64,000 nt of DNA from Aurifilum marmelostoma (lineage: Eukaryota > Ascomycota > Sordariomycetes > Diaporthales > Cryphonectriaceae), in the NCBI GenBank assembly GCA_027559495.1, contig JAMXSV010000003.1:2790001-2854000 (forward strand), read 5' to 3'. The position numbers were made by a program, and so were the translations under genes. A model generated the notes under the pieces. It did no database searches. It saw only the letters and a program-made list of their open reading frames with translations, and was not told the origin of the DNA. Below, piece by piece: positions 38,635 through 49,436 of this stretch; the first letter of the stretch is position 1; every line of letters begins with the position of its first letter.

Positions 38635-41123
38635 ATGGCCGAGGAGAAGCACCACCGATCGTCTTCGGTCGGCTCTAAGCCCGATGTTGAGCATCTGGAC
38701 CGTGCTGGCTCTCCTATAGCCTCGTCGCCTATTAAGGCTGCCAACGATGGTGATGGCCTCACAGACCGCCGCCATGCCTCTGCCAAGGCAGAAAATCCAC
38801 TTGCAGGAGTCAGCGAGAATGATCTGATACGCATGTCGGAGGACTACTGCGCCCGTCATGGGTTTGACAACGAGGAAGACCGCGTACGTGTTTTTCTTTT
38901 TCCCTACTCAGAATTCATTCCAAGTAATGTCGAATCCATAAATGCGTTTCGCTGACAAGTAGACGTCTTTCTAGAGAGTGTTCAAGCTTGGAGCTTTGAT
39001 CGCCGGGAACGACTTCCAATGGGATGATATCTCGGGTCTCACGCCGGAAGAGATAGCAGGTCTCGAATTCGAGCGTGACCACAAATACAAGAGTTTGCCC
39101 AAGACCCTGATCGGGGTCGTGGTCGTCTGTGTATGTATCGAGCCTACTACCGCGGAGGATCCATGCGGGCATGCTGACCCCCCCTTTTCCTTCGCCTCAG
39201 GCTCTCTGCGCTGCTGTGCAGGGAATGGACGAAACAGTCGTCAACGGTGCTCAGAGCTTCTACAAGAAACAGTTCGGTATCGGTGATGCGAACTCGCAGC
39301 GTGATTCTTGGCTCGTGGGACTGCTTAACAGCGCCCCGTACCTGTGTTGCGCCTTCATCGGGTGCTGGCTTACTGAGCCTATGAATGCAAGGCTCGGCCG
39401 TCGAGGGACTGTCTTTGTCGCCTGTGTGATCTCCGCTCTGGCCTGTTTGTGGCAGGGTTTTACAAGTAAGAGAAAGAGAGAGAGAGAGAGAGAGAGACAG
39501 ACCTGATTGGATTTTATCCATCTTCCCGGTGCTGATGCTGATCTCTTCACCTCCTCCAGACACCTGGTACCATATGTTCATTGCACGTTTCTTCCTGGGC
39601 CTCGGAATCGGACCCAAGTCTGCTACAACTCGTGAGTACTGCCGAGCTGTGGGTGTATCACAAACACTAACCTCGTCAAGCCATGTTTGCTGCCGAGTGC
39701 GCCCCGCCCAAGACACGAGGAGCTCTGGTGATGCAATGGCAGATGTGGACAGCGTTCGGAATTATGATGGGTTACGTTGCCGACCTTGCCTTCTACTTTG
39801 TGAGTAGATCTCTATCTTTTCCTGCCCTTCCCCCACTGTTTTGCACATCGAAATCATACTGACTCAACGGTGTGTACAGGTCCCTGACCGTGGTATCGCC
39901 CTGGGGCTGAATTGGCGACTCATGATGTCGAGCGCCATGATCCCCGCTCTCATCGTCTGCTGCCTCATTCCCTTCTACCCGGAGAGCCCCCGCTGGTACC
40001 TGACCAAGGACAGACACGGGGACGCGTACGAGTCCATCTGCAGGCTCCGCCACCACAAGCTCCAAGCCGCCCGCGACCTTTTTTACATGCATGTCGGCCT
40101 CGAGGCCGAGCGGGCCGCCATGTCTATAGGGAAGAGCAACCGCATCAAGGAGTTCCTAACGGTCCGCCGGAACAGGAATGCCATGATTGCTTCGGAGATA
40201 GTGATGTTTCTTCAACAATTCTGCGGGGTGAATGTGATTGCGTATTACTCATCCGAGATATTCTTGGATGCAAACTTCACCGAGACGTCTGCCCTGGCTG
40301 CATCACTCGGCTTTGGTATCGTCAACTTCTTGTTTGCCATACCAGCTATCTACAGTCAGCAGTGGCCCCTGGTCCTTCAAACTCCCTTTTTTCTCTCGTG
40401 GTTGATTCACTGCTGACCCCTTTTTTCCCTCCAGCAATTGATACTTTTGGGCGGCGTAACCTCCTTCTGACTACATTCCCGCTCATGTCTGTGTTCCTGT
40501 TTTTCACTGGGTTCAGTTTCTGGATCACCGACCCAACGGCACGGATTGCCTGTATTGCCCTGGGCATTTATCTCTTTGGTGAGTGGATTATTGTTGGAAA
40601 ACAAAAAGGGAATTAGGCTGGTAATTCACGTGGCCTCCGAGACTGATTCAAATCGTTGCTGGCAGGGGTCGTGTATTCACCGGGCGAGGGTCCTGTGCCG
40701 TTCACCTACAGCGCCGAGGCCTATCCGCTGTACATCCGACCCATCGGCATGTCACTGGCAACCGCCACGACATGGTTCTTCAATTTCGTCCTGTCTGTAA
40801 CATGGCCCTCACTGCAGACAGCTTTCAAGCCGCAGGGCGCGTTTGGCTGGTATGCCGGGTGGAACATTATCGGCTTCTTCCTCGTGCTCTTCTTTGTGCC
40901 CGAGACCAAGGAGAAGACGCTGGAGGAGCTGGACTCGGTGTTCAACGTGCCGCTCAAGAGACATGCGCTGTACGGCCTAGAGCAGCTGGTATACTTCTTG
41001 AACAGGTACGTTCTCTGGCGGCACGTGGACAAGCCACGCGTGCCGCACGATGATAGCGTCAAGGAGACGGAGAAGGCGTTTGTGCGAAGTGGACGAGAGG
41101 ATGACCCCACGAGGCGGGTGTAA
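38635..41123 (+). CDS. MFS sugar/polyol transporter (8 exons, 645 aa)
   Basis: Exons: 38,635-38,883, 38,975-39,130, 39,201-39,465, 39,560-39,631, 39,681-39,799, 39,880-40,354, 40,435-40,578 and 40,666-41,123; the joined frame is 645 codons plus TAA. Family hallmarks of the sugar porter (SP) group of the major facilitator superfamily are all present: NPLAGVS in a cytoplasmic N-tail of over 100 residues, ARFFLGLGIGPKSAT, PESPRW at about 320-325, QQFCGVNVIAYYSSEIF, DTFGRRN, GEGPVPFTYSAEAYPL and PETKEKTLEELD at about 574-585. Twelve hydrophobic segments are expected across the plasma membrane, coupling substrate entry to protons. The substrate cannot be told from sequence; relatives are variously called sugar, polyol or inositol permeases. 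An in-frame ATG at 38,542 would add 31 residues; the ATG at 38,635 sits in a better context (ATCATGG). Confidence 0.92.
39466..39559 (+). repeat. (GA)n microsatellite inside intron 3 of the transporter
   Basis: A run of about ten GA units at roughly 39,475-39,497 lies in the intron 39,466-39,559, just after the GTAAGA donor. It does not touch coding sequence. Confidence 0.85.
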
Positions 41124-42586
41124 ACTGCTTCGTCCACAACCTAGTGGCCACGCTGCCTGGGTGATGGTGTGGGTGATGGTCAGTGATTGCCTTGCAAACA
41201 TCTCGTATATCGGTGGATGTATTTCTACTCTTGCTTTGCATTTCTTTTTCCATGTGTTGGCTGCACGATACCCTCCTTTATATAATAGGTCTATGTAGTC
41301 ATCCGTACTGCAGTGTGATGATACAACTTGCCATTACTTCGATAGCACGACATGTATCTACAGTCGTGAATAACAGGAAACGGTTACAGTGACCACCAAT
41401 ATTGACAAGAGGAAATGAGTTATTCCGTAGCCAGAGCGTGGGTACACACACTCTGTTCACACCTCTCTGCAGTGGTGGTGGATCAGTGCTTTAATGCCTC
41501 CTTTAGTACACTCCCACTGATTGAGTATATGTGCCGCCATTGGTCCGCAATCAACCCGTACGAATACGGGTTCGTGTGAGGAGGACTGAAACGATGTCAA
41601 GCGCCGGCGACCCGGGCCACCAACAGCAGCAAGCGGGTGAACCACGGTAAAATTGAACCAGGGCATCCATCCATCCCTTTGTTCCTTTTCCTCTCCCCTC
41701 CGCGCCTCTGTTTTTCACTCACCCACCCAAGGATCTTGGGCGTCGTCGACCTCGAGAGCTGGCATGTGCCGGTCCTGTGCCTCGTCGACGCCGACACCGC
41801 CGCCGCCATCGTCTTCGTCTCGTCGTATATCACATACAAACACGGACATTTCGGCCGTACCGTACCGACGCGACTGGAGCTGACGACTTATTCAGGCGAG
41901 CTACAATAATACCGCGCCCGCGGAAGGCCGAAGATATGGTGCTGACACGCCTTGGCGGAAAAAAGACTGTGCACGAGATACTGTGCCATCGGGCCAAGGA
42001 AACCGCGGGCATTAACAACGGGGTGGTCAAGGGAGAAACAAAACAGATTATTAGAAAATAAAACCAAGAATTAAGGACCAAAGTAGTTAAGAATGTAACC
42101 AGCATAAAGGAGGAAGTAACGGGTGGCAGATTGTACTGGGTAGCACATGCCACTTTATTTCGCGACGGAGCGGAACCCGCGGAGAGGTGGGGAAGGTCCC
42201 TCGCTCTTGCCTGCGTCATTACAGCACGTTCAATCAAAAGTAGCCTTTCCCGTCTCTTTCCCATGTGCCGTTGCCAGTTCGGTACAACACCACCTTTTTT
42301 TTCCCCTTCCTGCCCGGAACTTTTGGCTCGTGATCTCTTTCCCTTTCTCTCTGAGCTTCCTCTCCTTCTTTTCCATCTTGTGTGTGCCAGGCTATATTTC
42401 TTAGTGCTCAAGGGGGTTTGCCTCCCTCCTAATTTCTTTTCCTTCCATGTGTGCAAATCGTCACTCTTGTTCGCCCGGGCGCTGGTCTTGATCCCTCCGA
42501 CGTCCACCCCGATAACATTCAAGCAACACGACAAGAACGGAGCCCTTAGAAATTGACCAGGACAGACAAAACACATACACACAAAG
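41124..42586. other. Intergenic: transporter 3' end to sphingosine-phosphate lyase promoter
   Basis: 1.46 kb with no supportable gene. A 360-codon minus-strand frame (41,830-42,912) runs through it, but it is low-complexity Ser/Phe/Leu sequence and covers the first lyase exon and intron antisense, so it was not accepted. Pyrimidine-rich runs at 42,290-42,390 look like the promoter-proximal CT stretch common upstream of fungal genes. Confidence 0.6.
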
Positions 42587-44564
42587 ATGCCAGGCAGCTC
42601 GCGTATGCCCATCAGCCTGCGCGATGGGATTACCAATGTCAAGAAGTCGAGAGCTGGCAGCTCGCTGCAGTTTATAAACCTTGAGCTGTAAGTCAGGAAT
42701 TGGGTCGGTTGGCACAAAAAAATGGCATGACAGAAAGAAGAAGAGAGAGAGAGAGAGAGAGAAGGCAAGAAAAAGAAATGAAGAAGAAGAAATAAATGAA
42801 GCATACTTACCTCGGAACTTGGGGGGTGGGTCACTTTTTTTTTGACCGGCGGCTGGGCTGGACTGGACTGAGCTGACTGGAACCTCGATCTTAACAGGCT
42901 CAAGAACATCATCTTCTTCTACTTCCTCCTTAGGTGGACCCGCCGCTCCTTCTGGAAGCTCAAGGGCCGCGGCCTCATCGGCACCATCGTCGAGCTGTAC
43001 ACGGACGCGCGCCGCATATCGTACGGTTGGCTGCTGCAGGCGCCCGGGGTCCGCAGCAAGGTCAAGGCCCAGGTTGACGAGGCCAAGGCGAAGCTGCAGC
43101 TCAAGCTCATCAAGTCCGGCGAGAAGCGCTACCTGTCCCCTCCCCAAGCAGGGCTGGTCCGACGACGAGCTCCGCGCCGAGCTGACCAGGCTGGCCGAGC
43201 TCGACCACACCCGCTGGGAGGACGGCTACGTCTCGGGCGCGGTCTACCACGGCGAGGACGACCTCTTGAAGCTGCAGACCGAGGCCTATGGCAAGTTTAC
43301 CGTCGCCAACCCAATCCACCCGGATGTCTTTCCCGGCGTGCGCAAGATGGAGGCCGAGGTTGTGGCCATGGTCCTGTCGCTGTTTCACGCCCCCACACAC
43401 GGCGCAGGCGTGACCACGAGCGGTGGCACCGAGAGCATCCTCATGGCCTGCCTGAGCGCGAGGCAGAAGGCCTTCGTCGAGCGTGGCGTCACCGAGCCCG
43501 AGATGTAAGACATCATTGCTTTCCCTGCGTGCCATTGGAAGGGGAAGAGGGAAGAACTGACCAGAGACAGGATCCTGCCCGACACCGCGCACACGGCCTT
43601 CCGTAAGGCATGCGAGTATTTCAAGATCAAGATGCAGCTTGTGCCGTGCCCCGCCCCCAGCTACCAGGTCGACACGCGCCGGGTCGCCAGGCTGGTCAAC
43701 GCCAACACGGTGCTGATTGTGGGCAGCGCGCCCAACTTCCCCCACGGCATCATGGACGACATTCAGGGGCTCTCGAGGATCGCCGTGCGACGCAACATTC
43801 CTCTGCACGTGGATTGCTGTCTCGGGTCTTTCCTGATGCCCTTCCTGGATAAAGCCGGCTTCGAGGTGCCGCCCTTCGACTTCCGCCTGCGCGGCGTGAC
43901 CTCCATCTCGTGCGACACCCACAAGTATGGCTTCGCTCCCAAGGGCAACAGTGTCTGCCTGTACCGCACCGAGGAGCTGCGTGCATACCAGTACTTTGTC
44001 AGCCCGGACTGGGCGGGTGGCGTGTACGCATCTCCCGGTCTGGCCGGGTCCCGGCCTGGCGCGCTGATCGCCGGCTGCTGGACGAGCCTCATGAGCGTCG
44101 GCGAGGAGGGTTACCTCAACTCGTGCGTCAAGATTGTCGGCGCAACCAGGAAGATTGCCGACCGAATACGGGAGTCGCCTGTGCTCTCGACCGAGCTGGA
44201 CATCATGGGCTCACCACTCGTCAGCGTGGTGGCCTTCACCGCGCGCAACCTCAATATTTACGACATCGCCGACGAGATGACCCATCGCGGCTGGCACCTC
44301 AACTCGCTCCAGGACCCTCCCGCCATGCACGTCGCCGTGACGATGCCCATTGTGAAGGTGTGGGAGAAGCTTACCGATGACCTGGAGGCGGTCATCGAGG
44401 CCGAGAGGGAGAAGGAGAGGGTGAGGATCGTCGAGGGCAAGGGAGCTAAGGGTAAGGCGATAGGGGATTCGGCAGCGCTGTATGGTGTCGCGGGCAGCCT
44501 GCCGAATAAGGGAGTCGTCGTGGACCTGGCGAGAGGGTTTCTGGATACGCTTTACAAGGCATGA
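42587..44564 (+). CDS. DPL1: Sphingosine-1-phosphate lyase (frameshifted in exon 2)
   Basis: Exons 42,587-42,687, 42,898-43,504 and 43,571-44,564. The protein is a PLP-dependent group II decarboxylase-fold lyase that cleaves long-chain base phosphates to a fatty aldehyde and phosphoethanolamine, the exit step of sphingolipid catabolism, in the ER membrane. Seen: a membrane segment in NLELLKNIIFFYFLLRW, the TSGGTESI cofactor region, HVDCCLGSF, and the PLP-lysine motif SCDTHKYGFAPKG. With one surplus C removed from the run at 43,136-43,145 the frame is 566 codons plus stop, the usual family length (yeast 589, human 568). As given, the frame changes between EKRYLS and LPKQGW. A sequencing error is as likely as a true mutation, because everything downstream is intact. 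Confidence 0.9.
42688..42897 (+). repeat. Intron 1 of the lyase with a (GA)n tract
   Basis: A 210-bp intron, GTAAGT donor and ACAG acceptor, containing about eleven GA units at roughly 42,741-42,763. This is the second GA microsatellite inside an intron in this window. Confidence 0.8.
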
Positions 44565-45931
44565 AGAAGGGAAAGAGGAAAGGGGGGAAGAGAAAAGAAC
44601 AACAAGAAGCGCAGTATACATTAGAGCATTGTTCTACTTATTATTACCCTTATTTTTTTCTCCCCCTTTTTTTCTTCTTCTCCTAAGCACCCATTCATGG
44701 AGTAGGCAGAGAGGATCTATTTGTCATTGATACCATTTCAGGGAAATTAGTCCTAAGTCATTATTACACATATTTACTCGGCAAGGCCTATGTCCTGGAC
44801 TCGATTTGACTCTGTATATTGACCAATGTTGTGAAGTAGTTTTGTTTGTTTACTCTGCGATATATGCACACCTGAGGATGTGTTCCTCTGGCAGGGAAAA
44901 ATCAAGCCGTACCATAGAATAAAATCGTCCTCCCAGGGGATCATCCCATTCATTGTTTGTACTAAGAAGGAGATCTTTGTGTGTCCCTCTAGGATGTTTA
45001 TTTGTTTGTGTGTGTTGTCTTCTTCCTCTAAGGCGGACAGGGTGAAGGACAATCCCTCAAGACAACAGTAGTAGTGGTAGTAGTCTGTCCTCCAGGCTTC
45101 TCCTCTGTCTGTGTCTCTCACTTTCTTGACCTATATACAGTCCACTGGAATACTTTATGCAGTAATCCTCATCTGGAAACAAACAAAACACCCGAGGAAA
45201 CCTCTTGAACTCCCACAGGCCAGGAACCAGAAAGGTTTTGGTTTTTTTTTTTACTCCCTTCCAAAACAGATATTTCGGGCGTTGTTGCCCCTTCCTTGCC
45301 CTTCCCAATTGGACTGGGGACCGGGTAATCCATTCCGGTTGCAAAGGCCTTGTTGTGCCTCAATCAGCATTGTGAAAAGAGAAAAGTCTTCCTGGTCCCG
45401 CGACATGGAGCTGGGACGCCGGAAGTCCACAACTTTTCCAAGTGGACATCTTGAAGGACATCTTGCCTCATGCCTTGGACTTCACAGTAGCTTTTCGGCA
45501 TCTCCTCACTTCCTCTTTCCAGCTGTGTCTGTCCTTAGCAAGAAGGACCAACAGAACACCCAGCTGCCAAGGGAGGGGTTTTTGGGATCTCAATGTTGCT
45601 TCGCAACATGGCACCTCACCCCATGCAAGGTCCATGTGGTGCATCACCATCACAAGAGAGCCGGTGACAAATGACTAGCCTCTCCCTAGATTCCAAAGAA
45701 GTTATCGCCGTCTGGTCCCTCCCCCTGCCCCTTTGTTTAAAGGTAAGCATCACGATCCCGGAACTGGCCAGTGCCCGGGTCACCTTGCTTGACCAGGTCC
45801 TCAGCATCACCGACCTGTCGTCTCTCGGATACCTCCATATTCTGTGGGCTCTTGAGCCTCTTGTGCAGTATGTACCTCATTCCCAACGTCAATCCCTGGG
45901 ATCTCACAACATCCCTCATGACTGCTGATTG
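44565..45931. other. Intergenic between convergent lyase and kinase genes
   Basis: 1.37 kb shared 3' region. Frames present here (for example 45,111-45,674 plus) lack recognisable motifs and are not accepted. No RNA gene was recognised. Confidence 0.55.
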
Positions 45932-47805
45932 CTATTGCAGCGGTTCGGAGGAGCTTGACAGTCGGTTCAGGTGGAGGTAGACATCGGTACCATATCTGTT
46001 TTTTGTGTTGTGTCACGAGGTTAGTCTCAGCCATTTGACACAAGCTTTGATCCATGACCTGGTGCAAGAATGTTTCTCCTCCCCTTCTTCATCATCGACC
46101 AAACCCCTATCCCCAACAACCCAAGCTTTCACACCATCAACAACACCAACACGCCCTTGCCACCATGATGAACTTTCCTTGCAGAGTAAAGCAGCAGATG
46201 AGATTGGTCTGACTTACCCTTCCATGCTAATCAATTTCAGATCGCCACCAAAATACCGAGCATACAGCCGTGAGATAGGCAAGCCGTACCCAAAACCGGC
46301 CATGGGCGCCTTGAAGTCGCTCTTGTCAAAATCCGGGTCGAGACTCGGGGTGCGGTCGACGGTCGTGTACATGTACGTCCAGACCAAGGGGATGGCGCTG
46401 CGGGGGATGCCGCCGCCCTCGTCGGAGATCTTGATGGTGATGTCTTCTTTGCCCTCGGCGACGATGACCTTGGTGACCGGGAACTCCTGCTTGTCCTGGC
46501 CGTGGGCCTCGACGACGGCGCGCAGCGAGTTCTTGAGGGTCTCGAAGAGCATGTGGCTCAGGTGGCCGGGGACGTACATGAAGTTGAGGTTGGGGTTGCA
46601 CACGAGCTGGATCTTGGGGGCCTCGAACAGACCGTAGTGATCCTCGCAGACGAAGCGGGCGTTCTCGATGGCCTCCTGGGCCAGCTCCATGACGTTGGTC
46701 TTGGTGCAGATGATACCGACATAGTTGGGGTCGGTGTAGTGGCTCTGGTCGCTCAGGGCGATGTGCTGGCCGATCAACATGCGGATTCCGATGCGCGACA
46801 TGTAGAAGCGGTCCAGGAACGACTGGATCGTGTTGTCGATCTGCATCCGCTGGCGCTTGCGCTTGTACTCAAGAATACCCTGCGCCATCGTCGTCACCAC
46901 CCCGTCATGCCGTCTCTTGATTTTGTGGAGCGTCTGGGCGAACTTTTGGTTATACAGGTACAAATCTGGTGGCCAGTCGCCTGTGTCATCGACCATGGCA
47001 AAGTATCGCCTCGATGCCTGGTACTTCTTGGCCCACCCGTTGCCGTTACTGCTGCCGTTCTGCTGAGTGGGCCGCATCGAGGAGTATTGGCCCTCTTCTA
47101 TGCTTGGGTTGGAGGTCGCCTCGGAGAGGTAGCCCTTGCCGGAGGCCTTGGAGGTTTTCATGAGCCGGTTTCGCACGTCCTGGGGGAGCTGTGGCCGTGG
47201 GAGGTCTGTGATCTCCTGTTCAAAGCGGGGGGAGAGGGCAGGCCTCGTCAGCCACCACCGACCCAGCAGATTGACCTCTCTCGGAGGAGGAAACGAATGA
47301 GGTGGAACGGGGGGCTGCACATACCTCAAATGACTGTGCATACCAGTCAGACACCTTCTTGACAGAGGGCATCTCGCTCAGGCCATCGGGAAGGTTGTTG
47401 AGCTCCTCGACTCGATGGGCCAACCGTATGGGAAGCTCCTCGGCAAGGAACTGTGACGCGCGGAAGAGAGTACCTAGAGACAAGAGTCCCGACATGTGAG
47501 CCACACGAAGAGCAGCAAGCGGCCACTGAGAACCAGGACCGCGGCCCACGGGCAACCAGCACAACCTACCAGTAGAGGGCTTCTCGCCAAACTGCACCAT
47601 CTGGCGCAGGGAGACACCAGTGGCTGGGAACTTGGAGAAGTGCGAGATGCTCTTCTGAATTTGGTGGTGATGGTGGTAGTGTCAGTCATCATGAACACAA
47701 GCACAGGCACGTGCCCCAGCAGTCTGGAGTGGGCAAGGCGGGACAGAGACAAGAGGGAAGAGAGGGAATGCGCACCATGAGCCGGTCGCTCTTCTTCCAC
47801 GACAT
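45932..47805 (-). CDS. Mitochondrial pyruvate dehydrogenase kinase family protein (5 exons, 441 aa)
   Basis: Minus-strand exons: 47,805-47,776, 47,654-47,570, 47,473-47,325, 47,215-46,218 and 45,995-45,932; sum 442 codons with TAG. It is a GHKL-fold kinase of the PDK/BCKDK family, which phosphorylates the E1-alpha subunit of a mitochondrial 2-oxoacid dehydrogenase and switches it off. Seen: PATGVSLRQMVQFGEKPSTG and RLAHRVEEL of the N-terminal bundle, SRIGIRMLIGQH, the N box ETLKNSLRA (about 313-321), the G1 box SDEGGGIPR (about 352-360), the G2 box GFGYGLPISRLY (about 395-406) and the family ending GYGTDVYLHL. A Ser/Gly/Asn-rich insert lies at about residues 109-148. The first exon is only ten codons; the start MSWKKSDRLM is the typical fungal one and basic enough for import. 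Pyruvate versus branched-chain specificity is not settled by sequence. Confidence 0.9.
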
Positions 47806-49436
47806 CTTTGGTTCGTCGTGGACCCCCACGATTCCCAGAAAGACAACTCTTCAAGCTATGGTTGCACCATTGAAGGTCATGTCATGCCTCGAGTACGGCA
47901 ATTGGCGTCTTCCTTTATTGGCTGGTGGTGGAGGAGGACGAGTTGGGTGAGCAGCGCGAAATGGGTCGAGCGCAGGGAACCTTGCAGATTGGGCTGGACT
48001 GGGCCGACTTGACTGACTGATGAGTCGTCGTCGAGGTACAGTAGAGCGCGCTTAACCGAGGCAAGGCGCGGCGGGACTTTATCGATATTGGATTTTGGGA
48101 TTGGGGTTTGGCCCGGTTGGGAGGGATCATCTGGGGGTAGCAGTGGGATGACGCAACAACTCTCTGAATTGTGGACAAGACACCAGGAAAGAGGGGGAAA
48201 AAAGAAAAGAAAAAAAAAATCACCACAGAATCTGTGGGTGATGATGAGGAGAAATGAAGGGTGGGATGAGAATAAGTATTATCAAGAAGACGAAAGAAAG
48301 GGGGGAATTTCTGTTGCACAGAGGATGCACAGCTTGAGAGAGGAGAAGCGTCAGTCAGGACAGGCTCCCTCCAAGGAGCACAAGAACAACAGACTGTATG
48401 TAGGTGTAGAAGCTTAGTGGTACCTAGTATTGAGTACCAAGTGGTGGCCTTTCAGTAGACTCTTGTCTGCCCCGGCATTTTCCCATGCTGCCAGCCCGTT
48501 TGGAAGAGCAAAATACTTCAGTCGGTCCAGTGAGAGTGGTGGGGTGACACTTCCCCTCTCCTGTGCACCTCGTCTCCACACAGGCGGTACAGCGGCTGAG
48601 TGGGCAGTATAACAGTATGTCCAGTACAGCACAGCTACTACTGTATGACGGTAGCTTCTGAACAAGGGGGGTGGGGATCTGGCTTCCATGTTTCCGGCAG
48701 CACATGCAGGTAGGCCCTGAAAGTCTCCACAGGTGGTTCACTGTAGCAGGAGCACACACACAACACACACCTGTAGACCGCCCTGCATAATATAGCTTGT
48801 CGCCCGGCTGGTATTTAGCTTGTCGCCCGGCTGATATGTGCAGTTATGGCATATGTAAGCACAGCATAGTCCACACACATTAGTCTCTCAACATATGCTT
48901 CTTAGAATATGACAGTAATCATCAGATGAACAGTCGCAAGGCTGGGCTTGGTTACAAGTACTTGGATGGGTTTGAAAGTGCTCATCACATGTCAAGAGAG
49001 AGGGGGTATCACCATGAGAATAACACACAGTATTATAGTGGCAACCCTCACCGCAAATGCCCCCACACACTGATTGATGTACTTAGTATGTACGTGAACA
49101 GTGGCTGACTGCCTCTCTCATGCCATTCTCCTTTCCTCTTTTGCATTCTTTCTTTTCTATATTTCGATTCCTTTTCAAGCCCGGAAAGGCTGTATGAGGA
49201 TCCATGTCCTATACCGCCCATTCCAGCTGACGACTCGGACGACCAAGGCTGTCCGATTTCCTGCCTCAAATTATGACCTAGTAATCGCATTCCAGCCTAA
49301 GCCGATTGGTCGTTGCCCCGGTCCTCTCTGAACTGGCGCCAGCAAAAAAAAGAAAAAGAAAGAAGAAAGAAGAATCAAAATGCTGCCGATAAGCAGCAAT
49401 GATCACTGTAGAAATATATTCCTGTAGTAGAATCCA
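47806..49436. other. Intergenic: kinase promoter to F-box-like gene 3' end
   Basis: 1.63 kb without a supportable gene. It holds a purine run at 48,190-48,225, G-rich DNA at 48,090-48,135 and one short tandem repeat (separate entry). Confidence 0.6.
48793..48833. repeat. Two copies of an 18-bp GC-rich word
   Basis: TAGCTTGTCGCCCGGCTG occurs at 48,793-48,810 and again at 48,816-48,833, a 23-bp period, in otherwise unremarkable intergenic DNA. Origin unknown; slippage is the simplest explanation. Confidence 0.8.

Noticed and set aside
41830..42912. 360-codon minus-strand frame
   Set aside because: Low-complexity Ser/Leu/Phe sequence, no motif, and antisense to the first exon and intron of the sphingosine-phosphate lyase. 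It arises from pyrimidine and purine runs.
42461..43922. 249- and 270-codon minus-strand frames over the lyase
   Set aside because: Shadow frames of GC-rich lyase codons; the plus strand carries the conserved protein.
45111..45674. 187-codon plus-strand frame between lyase and kinase
   Set aside because: No recognisable domain, irregular composition, lies in a convergent 3' region.
46502..47362. 286-codon plus-strand frame across the kinase
   Set aside because: Antisense shadow of the PDK exon 4; the minus strand has the N, G1 and G2 boxes.
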